Shown: positions 55,741-63,815 of the stretch, in pieces
Numbering within the stretch: the first letter of the stretch is position 1
Layout: each line of letters begins with the position of its first letter
Assembly (NCBI GenBank): GCA_002401955.1
Contig: NVUQ01000005.1
Coordinates: 36,342-100,341, forward strand
From: Flavobacteriales bacterium
GTDB taxonomy: Bacteria; Bacteroidota; Bacteroidia; Flavobacteriales_E; Vicingaceae
Length of the DNA: 64,000 nt
Direction of reading: 5' to 3'
Program-made: the position numbers and the translations under genes
The notes under the pieces: model-generated
What the model saw: only the letters and a program-made list of their open reading frames with translations
Database searches by the model: none
What the model was told of the DNA's origin: nothing

Positions 55741-55854
55741 ATGGATGAAGGAATTATTACAGGAATTATTACTGCTGTGTTTTTTATTATAGTTTTTACT
55801 ATAATTTATATTAGCAGTAAAAATTACAAATCAAAAAAAAAAAAATTGAGATAA
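55741..55854 (+). CDS. Small single-span membrane peptide (37 aa)
   Basis: An ATG at 55741 opens a 37-residue frame, MDEGIITGIITAVFF..., with one membrane helix and a basic end (KSKKKKLR). The layout is acidic outside, helix, basic inside, resembling small oxidase-associated peptides such as CcoQ, but there is no oxidase operon here. It is the only gene candidate in the 55596-55962 gap. A small region with GTAATAAAATTAAC-type AT-rich sequence lies upstream. Confidence 0.4.
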   Translation: MDEGIITGIITAVFFIIVFTIIYISSKNYKSKKKKLR

Positions 55855-55962
55855 GAGATTTTTAGACCATTTATCATTTTAATCTTCCTTTTGTGTAAAA
55901 TTGGTTTACCGAACTAGAGAAGTAGTCTACTTTTACTAAGGAAATTACTTATTCTAATTAGA

Positions 55963-56664
55963 ATGATAGAAATAAAAGATTTACACAAATCTTATAAAAT
56001 AGGAAAAAACTTACTGCACGTATTAAAAGGTATCAATATTAATATTGAGGCGGGTGAGTTGGTCGCTATTATGGGGTCTTCGGGCTCAGGAAAATCTACA
56101 TTGCTTAATATTTTAGGAATGTTAGATGTTGCTGATAAAGGATCTTACACCTTAGATAAGGTTCCTATAAAAGACTTAGATGAAACCAAAGCAGCTAAGT
56201 ATAGAAATAAATTTCTCGGATTTGTTTTCCAATCATTTAATTTAATTAATTACAAAACTGCATTAGAAAATGTAACCCTACCACTTTATTATCAAAAAGC
56301 GGGGCGTAAAGAGCGCCATATAAAAGCGATGCAATATTTAGAAAAAGTTGGGCTTGCAGATTGGGCATCTCATTTACCAAGCGAACTTTCTGGAGGGCAA
56401 AAACAACGAATAGCTATTGCTAGAGCATTAGCCGCAGAACCTAAAGTATTACTTGCAGATGAGCCAACAGGAGCTCTTGACTCTACAACCTCTTATGAAG
56501 TAATGCAGCTTATCCAAGAAATTAATGATGAAGGAAAAACTATTTTAGTGGTAACACATGAAAAAGACATAGCACATATGTGTAAAAGGATTGTTCAGCT
56601 AAAAGACGGTGTAATTATAGAGGATACAAAAATTAATCAAGTACGCGCTTCAGAATATGTTTAG
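55963..56664 (+). CDS. ABC transporter ATPase (MacB/LolD-type)
   Basis: The 233-residue ATPase has Walker A GSSGSGKSTL (38-47), Q-loop FQSFNLI, signature LSGGQKQR, Walker B VLLADEPTGALDS and H-loop VTHEKD. It belongs to the MacB/LolD class that powers FtsX-type permeases. It overlaps the next permease gene by 8 bp and is the first of four genes (ATPase, two permeases, HlyD-type adaptor) of a MacAB-like efflux operon. Confidence 0.93.
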   Translation: MIEIKDLHKSYKIGKNLLHVLKGININIEAGELVAIMGSSGSGKSTLLNILGMLDVADKGSYTLDKVPIKDLDETKAAKYRNKFLGFVFQSFNLINYKTALENVTLPLYYQKAGRKERHIKAMQYLEKVGLADWASHLPSELSGGQKQRIAIARALAAEPKVLLADEPTGALDSTTSYEVMQLIQEINDEGKTILVVTHEKDIAHMCKRIVQLKDGVIIEDTKINQVRASEYV

Positions 56665-57886
56665 TAGAGACAGTTGGCAAGAAATATTTGATACGATTTC
56701 AAAAAATAAACTGAGAACTTTTCTCTCTGGTTTTACTGTGGCTTTAGGAATATTCATTTTTGTAATTCTTTTTGGTTTTGGAAATGGGTTGAAAAATTCT
56801 TTTCAAGAGTTTTTTATGGATGATGCCACCAATATTTTTAGGCTTTTTCCTGGAAAAACAAAAATTCCTCATAATGGATTTAAATCGGACAGACTCATAG
56901 AATTTGATAATGATGATTTAGCAGCCATAAAAAATAATTTTGCCTTTCAATTACAATACATTACTCCTAGAATAACCCGAAATTATACCGTAAAATATAA
57001 ACATAAGTCTAATAATTATGGATTAAGAGCTGTAGCACCAGGGCATCAAGCAGCAGAAAAAACAATTTTGATGAAAGGGAGATTCATTAATCGTCAAGAT
57101 GTCGTTAATAAAACAAAATATGCTGTTATCGGTCGGTTAATAGAGAAAGATTTATTTAATGGAGAAAATGCTTTAGGCAAGTATATTGATATCGGTCAGC
57201 GATCTTTTAAGGTGGTTGGTGTTTTTCAGGATGATGGAGGAGATAATGAGGAGCGTTTTATTTATATCCCTTATACTACCAATCAATTAATTGAAAAAAA
57301 CACAGATAAGGTGGGGCAATTAATAGTTGCTTTTAAACCAATTATTGGTTACGAAGGTGCCATGCAGTTTGAGGAAGAATTAATGGCTTTCATGAAAAAG
57401 AGACATAACATTCATGAGTTGGATCAAGGTGCTATTTATTTGAGGAATGTAGCCGATGATTTGGAGCAAAATCAACAATTCGGAAGCTTATTACAAATAG
57501 TAGTAACCTTTGTTGGAATAGGAACATTAATAGCTGGGATTATTGGAATCAGTAACATTATGGTTTATGTGGTAAAGGAGCGTACCAAAGAATTAGGGAT
57601 TAGAAAAGCTATTGGAGCAACACCTCGCTCTGTAATAACTATGATATTACAAGAGTCTATTTTTATTACAACAGCTGCAGGTTATATTGGTTTGTTCGGA
57701 GGTATTTTTCTGTTAAATTCTTTGGGAGATACTTTAGATGATTATTTTATCAAAAACCCATATATTAATACAGGTACAGCAGTTTTTGCAACCGTTCTAC
57801 TCATCATTTTTGGAGCCATTGCGGGCTATGTTCCTGCTCAAAGAGCTGCTAGAATTAAACCAATTGTAGCTTTAAGAGACGAGTAA
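56657..57886 (+). CDS. MacB-like ABC permease, first
   Basis: The 409-residue protein starts FSRDSWQEIFDTISKNKLRTFLSGF, with a first membrane helix at about 20-42. A periplasmic MacB_PCD domain (about 45-250) follows, then FtsX helices beginning VVTFVGIGTLIAGIIGISNIM with the coupling motif KERTKELGIRKAIGATP. It is one of a pair with the gene at 58009. It should act in export of a small molecule or lipid by a mechanotransmission mechanism. Confidence 0.9.
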   Translation: MFSRDSWQEIFDTISKNKLRTFLSGFTVALGIFIFVILFGFGNGLKNSFQEFFMDDATNIFRLFPGKTKIPHNGFKSDRLIEFDNDDLAAIKNNFAFQLQYITPRITRNYTVKYKHKSNNYGLRAVAPGHQAAEKTILMKGRFINRQDVVNKTKYAVIGRLIEKDLFNGENALGKYIDIGQRSFKVVGVFQDDGGDNEERFIYIPYTTNQLIEKNTDKVGQLIVAFKPIIGYEGAMQFEEELMAFMKKRHNIHELDQGAIYLRNVADDLEQNQQFGSLLQIVVTFVGIGTLIAGIIGISNIMVYVVKERTKELGIRKAIGATPRSVITMILQESIFITTAAGYIGLFGGIFLLNSLGDTLDDYFIKNPYINTGTAVFATVLLIIFGAIAGYVPAQRAARIKPIVALRDE

Positions 57887-58008
57887 TTAATGTGAGAATG
57901 AGTAAATGATTTAATGTGAAAATTAAAAAAAATAGATACAAGATTTAAAAAAAAAGAAGAGGATGTTGAAGACTAAAAACCAAATACAAAAACCGAAGCA
58001 CTAAAATA

Positions 58009-59268
58009 TTGTTACTATTTAGCAGAGATACATGGCAAGAGATTTTTGGTTCTATTCGAAAGAATAAGGCCAGAACCATTATTACGGTAATTGGTGTGCT
58101 TTGGGGTATATTTATTTACATTGTTTTATCAGGAGCAGCAAAAGGGTTGGATAATGGTTTTGAAGAAGAATTTAAAGATGTTGCAATGAACAGTATGTTT
58201 GCTTGGGCACAACAAACAAGTGTTCCTTATGCAGGATTTAAAACAGGTAGACCAATACAACTTAAGTTAGGAGATGTTAGAACATTGGCTTCTAGAATTC
58301 CTGAAATTCAATACATTGCCCCAAGAATTGTTAAGGGTGCTTTTGGAGGAGAAGCAGGAAATGTTGTGAGAGGACAACGTACGGGGTCTTATAGTATTTA
58401 TGGAGATTTTCCAGTCTTATCTAAAATTGCAACTCAAAAAATATATGTTGGTGGCCGATTTGTTAATCAAGGAGATATTAAAGAGCATAGAAAAGTTTGT
58501 GTGATTGGTGAACGAACTCAAAAAGAGTTATTTGCAAAAGATGAAGATCCGATAGGTAAGTTTATACAGATAGATAAAGTTTTTTTTAAAGTAATAGGCG
58601 TTAAAAAATATGAAGAAGGAGGAGGCTTTGCAGAAGATGATGACATTACTATTCCATTTTCTACTTATAGAAAACTATACAATACAGCAGATAATGTAGG
58701 TTGGCTGGCAATTGCTGCTTATGATAATGTAGATGTAATAAAAGTAGAAGAAGATGTGAAGAAGATCTTGAAGAGTATTCATCAAATAGCACCAGAAGAT
58801 GAAAGAGCAATAGGTTCATTTAATCTAGGAGAAATATTTACTAAGATAAATGGCTTTGCTAAAGGGTTAACATTTTTATCTTTAGTTGTAGGTATTGCCA
58901 CTATTATTGCAGGAGTAATAGGTATAGGAAACATCTTGTTAATATCTGTTAAAGAGAGAACAAAAGAATTAGGGGTAAGGAGGGCGTTAGGGGCAACCCC
59001 AAGTGAAGTTAGAGGTCAGATAATTTTAGAATCCGTTTTCCTTACATTAATTGCTGGCATATTTGGAATTGTATTAGGAGCTTTTGTTTTAAGAGGGATT
59101 GATTATGTAAGTCAGGATGCCGATATCCCTTATACTAACCCTACGGTGCCAATCCCTTATGTTTTAGGAGCATTATTTTTGATGGTGGTTTTAGGAACTT
59201 TAATAGGGTTAATACCTGCTCAACGCGCTGTAAGTATAAAGCCTATTGATGCATTAAGAGAAGAGTAA
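58009..59268 (+). CDS. MacB-like ABC permease, second
   Basis: The 419-residue protein starts at a TTG (58009) and reads LLFSRDTWQEIFGSIRKNKARTI, like its upstream paralogue. It has the MacB_PCD periplasmic domain, then VVGIATIIAGVIGIGNILLI and KERTKELGVRRALGATP, and ends AQRAVSIKPIDALREE. Two separate permeases, instead of one MacB homodimer, suggest a heterodimer using the shared ATPase. Confidence 0.9.
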   Translation: MLLFSRDTWQEIFGSIRKNKARTIITVIGVLWGIFIYIVLSGAAKGLDNGFEEEFKDVAMNSMFAWAQQTSVPYAGFKTGRPIQLKLGDVRTLASRIPEIQYIAPRIVKGAFGGEAGNVVRGQRTGSYSIYGDFPVLSKIATQKIYVGGRFVNQGDIKEHRKVCVIGERTQKELFAKDEDPIGKFIQIDKVFFKVIGVKKYEEGGGFAEDDDITIPFSTYRKLYNTADNVGWLAIAAYDNVDVIKVEEDVKKILKSIHQIAPEDERAIGSFNLGEIFTKINGFAKGLTFLSLVVGIATIIAGVIGIGNILLISVKERTKELGVRRALGATPSEVRGQIILESVFLTLIAGIFGIVLGAFVLRGIDYVSQDADIPYTNPTVPIPYVLGALFLMVVLGTLIGLIPAQRAVSIKPIDALREE

Positions 59269-59425
59269 TAGTGAATGTAAAAATGATAGAATAAAAAAGT
59301 ATAATTAATAAAATGTAAACGTTATAGATAAAAGAAAGTTTAGAGAAAAGACAAATGGTACAGTCTTTTTTATAAAAGCGAAGCGGTCTTTCCTCTTTTA
59401 TCTATTTTTTGAAAAATAAATATTT

Positions 59426-60550
59426 ATGAAAAAAGTAATTAAGTACATTGTAATAATAGCATTAATTTTAGGAGTGGTTTATGCGACCAATTTCTTTATA
59501 TCAACCAATAATCAAGATCCGGTTAAATATGAATTAGAAAACCCAGTAAAAACAACTATTGCTAAAAAGACGGTAGCAACAGGTAAGGTTGTGCCTGAAG
59601 ATCAGGTGGAAATTAAACCTCAGATTTCAGGAATTATACAAGAAGTGTTAGTTAAAGAAGGTGAAATTGTTGCAGCTGGTGATTTAATTGCTAGAATTAA
59701 AGTGGTACCTAACGAACAATCGTTGAATAGTGCGATAGGTAGAGTAGATAATGCTAAAATAGTGTTAGATAACAGTAAAGTAGATTTCGATAGAAACAAA
59801 AAACTTTATGATAAAGGGATTATTTCTAATCAAGATTTTGTAGCAATTGAATTAAGGTTTAATCAATCTAAACAAGAACTAATAAATGCAGAAAATGATT
59901 TGAAAATAATCCAATTAGGAACAGCAGGTAGGGGGGCAGCCAATACTAATATTAGAGCTACTGTTTCGGGCACAGTATTAACAGTGCCAGTTAAAAAAGG
60001 AGATCAAGTAATAGAGAGTAATAATTTTAACCCTGGAACTACTGTTGCAACCATTGCAGATTTAACCAATATGATTTTTGAGGGGCAGGTTGATGAAGCT
60101 GAAGTGAGTAAATTAACTTTAGGTATGCCTTTAGTTATTAGTTTAGGAGCGATAAATGATAAAACTTTTGCTGCTAAGCTTCGTTTTGTAGCACCTCAAG
60201 GAATAGAAGAGCAGGGTGCAGTACAATTTAAAATTGAAGCAAATGTAACATTAGATTCTAACTTTTTTGTTAGAGCAGGCTACAGTGCCAATGCAACTAT
60301 TGTTGTTGGAGAAAAGAAAAATGTGATAGCGATAAAAGAAGCACTAGTTCAATTTAATGAAGAGACAGAAGACCCTTATGTAGAGTTAGAATTAGGAGAT
60401 CAAAAGTTTGAGCGTAGAGAAGTAGAGTTAGGGATTTCTGATGGAATTATGGTTGAGATTATTGATGGACTAACCCTAGATGATAAGGTGAAAGTTTGGA
60501 ATATAACTGAGCCATTTAAGAAAAAAGCTGATAAGGATAAAAAGAAATAG
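59426..60550 (+). CDS. MacA-like periplasmic adaptor (HlyD family)
   Basis: The 374-residue protein has an N-terminal membrane anchor (about 5-25), a lipoyl half (GKVVPEDQVEIKPQISGII), a helical hairpin (about 105-165), a second lipoyl half (ATVSGTVLTVPVKKGDQV) and a beta-barrel region, ending with Lys-rich KKKADKDKKK. It links the two MacB-like permeases to an outer-membrane channel, which is not encoded in this operon. Confidence 0.9.
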   Translation: MKKVIKYIVIIALILGVVYATNFFISTNNQDPVKYELENPVKTTIAKKTVATGKVVPEDQVEIKPQISGIIQEVLVKEGEIVAAGDLIARIKVVPNEQSLNSAIGRVDNAKIVLDNSKVDFDRNKKLYDKGIISNQDFVAIELRFNQSKQELINAENDLKIIQLGTAGRGAANTNIRATVSGTVLTVPVKKGDQVIESNNFNPGTTVATIADLTNMIFEGQVDEAEVSKLTLGMPLVISLGAINDKTFAAKLRFVAPQGIEEQGAVQFKIEANVTLDSNFFVRAGYSANATIVVGEKKNVIAIKEALVQFNEETEDPYVELELGDQKFERREVELGISDGIMVEIIDGLTLDDKVKVWNITEPFKKKADKDKKK

Positions 60551-60650
60551 CTACTCTATTTTCAGAACCCTTTCTTACCAAGTCTAAAATGAATTTTTAG
60601 CATTTTACTTCTTCTTTACGGAGGAAGGAATCCTTTTGTAATGATTTGTT

Positions 60651-60765
60651 ATACCGATTTGTAATCAAAATGCCCTATAATTTCGGTACTCTCATTCTCT
60701 GGCTTTGATTATCTATCGGCATTATACAAAAACCATTGTTGGGTGTTTTGAAATTAAATTGGTAT
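60651..60765. mobile_element. MITE-like element, copy 2 (115 bp)
   Basis: Same length and ends as the copy at 46741-46855, with several single-base differences. It lies about 100 bp after the adaptor gene. The rest of the 60551-61156 gap holds the weak frame at 60829 and an upstream-element copy near 60961. Confidence 0.8.
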
Positions 60766-60828
60766 TATTAAAAACTATCTGTTTTTGCTTTCAGCAACAC
60801 AGATACGATTCTATTCTTCATAAATTTC

Positions 60829-60906
60829 ATGAGTGAAATAGAAATAAAAGAATTTCTTGAAACGATCATCCCCGAAGCAGAGCTTTCGAGGAATTCTCTT
60901 GATTAA
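60829..60906 (+). CDS. Doubtful 25-residue peptide
   Basis: ATG to TAA gives MSEIEIKEFLETIIPEAELS plus five residues, a helical acidic composition unlike random AT-rich translation. There is no recognised ribosome site. It may be a remnant of a gene start. Low confidence. Confidence 0.2.
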   Translation: MSEIEIKEFLETIIPEAELSRNSLD

Positions 60907-60963
60907 ATATTCCACTATTTTCGAAAAGTAATAATAGAACAAGGTATTAACACTTGTAAATTG

Positions 60964-61030
60964 CTAAGTATAGGTACTCATTTTGTAAATTAAACGTGTA
61001 AAATGTGTTGTATTTTAACTTTGTTAACTT
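60964..61030 (+). promoter_or_regulatory. Repeated upstream element, copy A (partial)
   Basis: CTAAGTATAGGTACTCATTT and the AT-rich AATTAAACGTGTAAAA that follows match copies B (61480) and C (63698). A TAACTTTG box at 61016-61023 fits the -7 consensus, without a well-spaced -33. It precedes the Cys-rich gene at 61157. Confidence 0.5.
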
Positions 61031-61156
61031 TTATTGACTTAATTTACTAACCAAGCAGCTCAAGTAAATATTAAATCAAAACTGAAAAATTTTATTATTT
61101 GCTTCAACATAATGATAAATGTAAAAGAATGAATTTTTACATATAAAAAGCAATAT

Positions 61157-61432
61157 ATGATTTTAGAAAAACTATTAAAAGATTTAAAAGGGTTAGAACA
61201 ATCATGTAAAAAAAACCCTAAATCAGAAAATGAAAGAATAGACTTAGTAAAGGCAAAGGAGTACAACAGAGCGTTACGCGATGTAGTAGATATTTGTTCT
61301 TTACACCGTGTTAGCGGTTGTAATATCGGGTATGATTGCAAGAGATACGCAAATAGGTCTTACAGCGAATGTAAAGGATGTAATTGGTATTACCCCCTAT
61401 TTGATAAACTCGAATACGACAGAGACACTTAG
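61157..61432 (+). CDS. Small Cys-rich protein of unknown function
   Basis: The 91-residue protein has a basic helical N-terminus (LEKLLKDLKGLEQSCKKNP) and a Cys cluster Cys47, Cys55, Cys61, Cys72, Cys75 with His50 (CSLHRVSGCNIGYDCK, SECKGCNWYY) that could bind zinc or an iron-sulfur cluster. No signal peptide is visible. It follows the copy A upstream element of the repeated cassettes. I do not recognise the family. Confidence 0.6.
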   Translation: MILEKLLKDLKGLEQSCKKNPKSENERIDLVKAKEYNRALRDVVDICSLHRVSGCNIGYDCKRYANRSYSECKGCNWYYPLFDKLEYDRDT

Positions 61433-61467
61433 TGAGTGAGTAAAATAAATCTGAACTTAATGTTAAA

Positions 61468-61595
61468 ACTTAGTACTCGCTAAGTACAGCTGCTCATTTA
61501 ATAAATTAAATATGTAAAAAAATGTTAATTTATTACTTTAGTTAAATTTATTTGACCTAAATTACAACTTTAATTATTGAAGTATATAAATTAGC
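61468..61595 (+). promoter_or_regulatory. Repeated upstream element, copy B
   Basis: A small hairpin ACTTAG-6-CTAAGT (61468-61485) begins the element; the same hairpin begins copy C at 63686. It is followed by CTCATTT and an AT-rich stretch ending TTATTACTTTAGTTAA and AATTACAACTTTAATTATT, all close to copy C. It ends at the HTH gene start. Confidence 0.65.
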
Positions 61596-61913
61596 GTGTA
61601 TAAAATTAAAAGCAGAATAGAAAAGTTTGATTATTTGGTGCAACATAATATGACAGGAACACCAGATGAGTTTGCTACTAAATTTGGTTTTAGTATTCGG
61701 CAATTGTTTAATTTTTTAAAGGAATTAAAAGAAATTGGCGTACCTGTTAAGTATAGTAAATTAAAAGAGAGCTATTATTACACTAAACAAGGGCGTTTAC
61801 AATTTAATTTTATTGAAGTAACCCCTTTAAAGATAGATGATTTAAAGAAAATTAGTGGCGGATATCAAATTTTACCATCTTTTTTTCAGACTGCAATCTC
61901 ATTTCACTCTTGA
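61596..61913 (+). CDS. Small HTH regulator with double-glycine-like tail
   Basis: The 105-residue protein has an HTH core (NMTGTPDEFATKFGFSIRQL, then LFNFLKELKEIGVPVKYSKL and ESYYYTKQG) like the small Bacteroidota HTH_11-type proteins found next to RiPP loci. The tail (about 77-105) reads PLKIDDLKKISGG followed by 16 residues, with Leu, Leu and Ile at -12, -7 and -4 of the Gly-Gly, the pattern of a double-glycine leader. The start is taken as GTG at 61596, since the ATG of the near-identical copy at 63816 is ATT here (61590). Confidence 0.75.
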   Translation: MYKIKSRIEKFDYLVQHNMTGTPDEFATKFGFSIRQLFNFLKELKEIGVPVKYSKLKESYYYTKQGRLQFNFIEVTPLKIDDLKKISGGYQILPSFFQTAISFHS

Positions 61914-61926
61914 GTAATATGTTTGT

Positions 61927-61959
61927 GATGTTAAAATTTTGGCCAAGAAGATTAACATC
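61927..61959. promoter_or_regulatory. Inverted repeat before the GG peptide
   Basis: GATGTTAA (61927-61934) and TTAACATC (61952-61959) form a perfect 8-bp inverted repeat between the HTH gene and the peptide gene. It could be an operator for the HTH protein. Confidence 0.35.
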
Positions 61960-61965
61960 TCAAAA

Positions 61966-61986
61966 AAAACTCCATTAAGGAGTTTT
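61966..61986 (+). terminator. Terminator of the HTH gene
   Basis: AAAACTCC-ATTAA-GGAGTTTT forms a perfect 8-bp stem with A and T runs, just upstream of the peptide gene. Peptide expression would need read-through or its own promoter. Confidence 0.7.
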
Positions 61987-62010
61987 AAATTATTTTTAAA
62001 ACTAAATATT

Positions 62011-62157
62011 ATGAATTTAGAAAATTTAAACGTTCAAGAATTGAACACAGAAGAAATGAAAAATGTTGATGGGGGAGCTGATTTAAGTGCAGCTGCAGAT
62101 GCGCAGGAAAGATTCGCATTAGGGTTTATGTATGATATTTACAACCCAGAAGGCTAG
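62011..62157 (+). CDS. Double-glycine leader peptide (bacteriocin- or signal-like)
   Basis: The ATG at 62011 gives 48 residues: a leader NLENLNVQELNTEEMKNVDGG with Gly-Gly at 21-22 and hydrophobic residues at -4 (Val), -7 (Met) and -12 (Leu), then a 26-residue core ADLSAAADAQERFALGFMYD plus six residues. The core has no Cys and only one Ser, so lanthionine rings are not expected. A frame extended upstream to 61939 would cross the HTH terminator and is unlikely. It may be exported by the C39 exporter at 10162 or another one. Confidence 0.8.
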   Translation: MNLENLNVQELNTEEMKNVDGGADLSAAADAQERFALGFMYDIYNPEG

Positions 62158-62171
62158 TTAGGATAATACAA

Positions 62172-62205
62172 TAATGAGGAAGGCTTTCTTCCTCATTTTT
62201 TTACT
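62172..62205 (+). terminator. Terminator of the GG peptide
   Basis: AATGAGGAAG-GCTTT-CTTCCTCATT is a strong stem with a T7 run after it, 15 bp past the peptide stop. Confidence 0.85.
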
Positions 62206-62213
62206 TTTTAAGA

Positions 62214-63542
62214 TTGGTTGGTAACAAAAAATATAATATTTTGCTTATTGGGATAATGCTATTTATACAAGGTGTTGTCTTTTCTCAAAATAATAGGATT
62301 ATAATAAAAGGCTTAGTTGTAGATGTTAATAATCATCCCATCTCTAATGCTAACATTTCTATTCTAAACACATTAAAAGGAACATCTACCAATAATAAGG
62401 GCGTTTTTAATTTTTCAATAAATAAGGGAGAAACCAATATAAATATTTCACATATTAGTTATTATCTCAAAAGTATTAGCTTAAATTATAATGATGTAGT
62501 TAATGATACATTAAGAATTAAAGTTCATTTAAATCCTAAAGTTAGCCAGTTATCACCGTTTGTAATAAGCTCAGAAAAAATAGAGTTACTGTATAATAAA
62601 CCATTTATTCCTATTTACGATTATCAATTTTATTATGAACAGATCCTCTTATTACTAAAGGAGGAGAATACAACTAAGTTAAAACTAATAGATAATAATC
62701 AAAAGGTAGCGCAAGAGTTAGTCGTGGGAAATGAGTTTAAGAGTCTATTTAAAGATTGTTTTGGAAATTTACATTGTTTAAGTAATGATAGTGCCTATCA
62801 GTTGCAATTGAATGCTGAGCACTTGTTTGTTGAGTTTAAATGCTCACGCAAAAAATTTAATAAAGTATTAGAGCCTTGTGCCGTTGAATTAGATACGTTA
62901 CTTCTTTTTAAACAGTTTGGGAGACACAATCAATCAGTAGCGTATTTTTATTTTAATGAAAAGAAGGAAAAATGTTACTTAAGTATATCCAGAAATAAGG
63001 ATACAGAATATTTTGCTGATAGGCAACTTTCCAGAGTTCATTCTATGGATAAAAATTTAATGCATTTGACAAAAGGACAGGGAAGAATGTCTGAACATAA
63101 GGTGTTAGTGTGGTATGCCAGAGACGTATTTGAAGAAAGTGTTTTTTATACAACTGTTTTGTTAAAACCTTTATATACTCCTCTTTTTCAAATAAGTAAT
63201 GTTTTATATTTATTTGATCATCCAAATAATAGTTGTTATGTATTTGACGAAAACCTAGAATTAAAAACTACGATCCCCATAGATTATCATCTTCAAAAAA
63301 AATGGGCAAAAGAGCTAATACTAGATAAAGAACAAGGAGACGTTTATGCCAAATTTGAGAAAAATGGTTTATGCTATTTAAAAAAGATAGATTTAACTAC
63401 GGGTAAAATTATAGAGAGTTTTAAATTAGAAAAACATACCTATCCAACCAATATTAAAATAAAAAATAACACAGCTTATTATTTGTATAAAAACCATTTT
63501 AATCATGGGCAAATGAGTTTGTATAAACAAGGTTTATATTAA
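62214..63542 (+). CDS. Secreted protein with CarboxypepD_reg-like N-terminal domain
   Basis: The 442-residue protein starts at a TTG (62214); no ATG preserves the signal peptide (about 1-24, ending VVFSQ). An N-terminal CarboxypepD_reg/Ig-like domain (about 28-110: IIKGLVVDVNNHPISNANIS) follows, then a long beta-rich region of alternating strands with propeller-like FxDENLELK and VYAKFEKNGL patterns. It is likely a periplasmic or surface-exposed receptor. It sits between the GG peptide and the truncated HlyD-like frame, so it may belong with a peptide transport or sensing unit. Confidence 0.75.
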   Translation: MVGNKKYNILLIGIMLFIQGVVFSQNNRIIIKGLVVDVNNHPISNANISILNTLKGTSTNNKGVFNFSINKGETNINISHISYYLKSISLNYNDVVNDTLRIKVHLNPKVSQLSPFVISSEKIELLYNKPFIPIYDYQFYYEQILLLLKEENTTKLKLIDNNQKVAQELVVGNEFKSLFKDCFGNLHCLSNDSAYQLQLNAEHLFVEFKCSRKKFNKVLEPCAVELDTLLLFKQFGRHNQSVAYFYFNEKKEKCYLSISRNKDTEYFADRQLSRVHSMDKNLMHLTKGQGRMSEHKVLVWYARDVFEESVFYTTVLLKPLYTPLFQISNVLYLFDHPNNSCYVFDENLELKTTIPIDYHLQKKWAKELILDKEQGDVYAKFEKNGLCYLKKIDLTTGKIIESFKLEKHTYPTNIKIKNNTAYYLYKNHFNHGQMSLYKQGLY

Positions 63543-63544
63543 TT

Positions 63545-63691
63545 ATGCTTACACCTTTACAAACCAACCAAAACCTATCAGCATTTTATTTATCCAAGCA
63601 TAAGAGTAGTAATATTATTTATGTTTTGGTGTTATTGGCTTTTACAGTTGGTGTTGTGGCTTTACTATTGTTGTTAAGTATTATTACTTAG
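63545..63691 (+). pseudogene. Truncated HlyD-like N-terminus (48 aa)
   Basis: ATG at 63545 to TAG at 63691 gives 48 residues: a hydrophilic start (MLTPLQTNQNLSAFYL) and one membrane helix (IIYVLVLLAFTVGVVALLLL). This is the anchor end of an HlyD/PCAT adaptor, and such proteins continue for 350-400 residues. The frame stops inside the hairpin that begins the copy C upstream element, so recombination with that element seems to have removed the rest. Confidence 0.6.
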
Positions 63692-63815
63692 CACAAACTA
63701 AGTATAGTTACTCATTTTCAAGTTAAATGTGTGAAAACAATATTACTTTTATAATTTATTACTTTAGTTAAGGTTATTTAATCTAAATTACAACCTTAAT
63801 TATTTAAGTATATAA
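63686..63815 (+). promoter_or_regulatory. Repeated upstream element, copy C
   Basis: Hairpin ACTTAG-6-CTAAGT at 63686-63703, then GTATAGTTACTCATTTT and the same AT-rich block as copy B ending before the second HTH gene. Copies B and C are about 80% alike by eye; the call is from visual comparison. Confidence 0.65.

Noticed and set aside
61939..62157. 72-residue version of the GG peptide
   Set aside because: The upstream part would cross the HTH terminator hairpin, and the leader begins naturally at the ATG at 62011.
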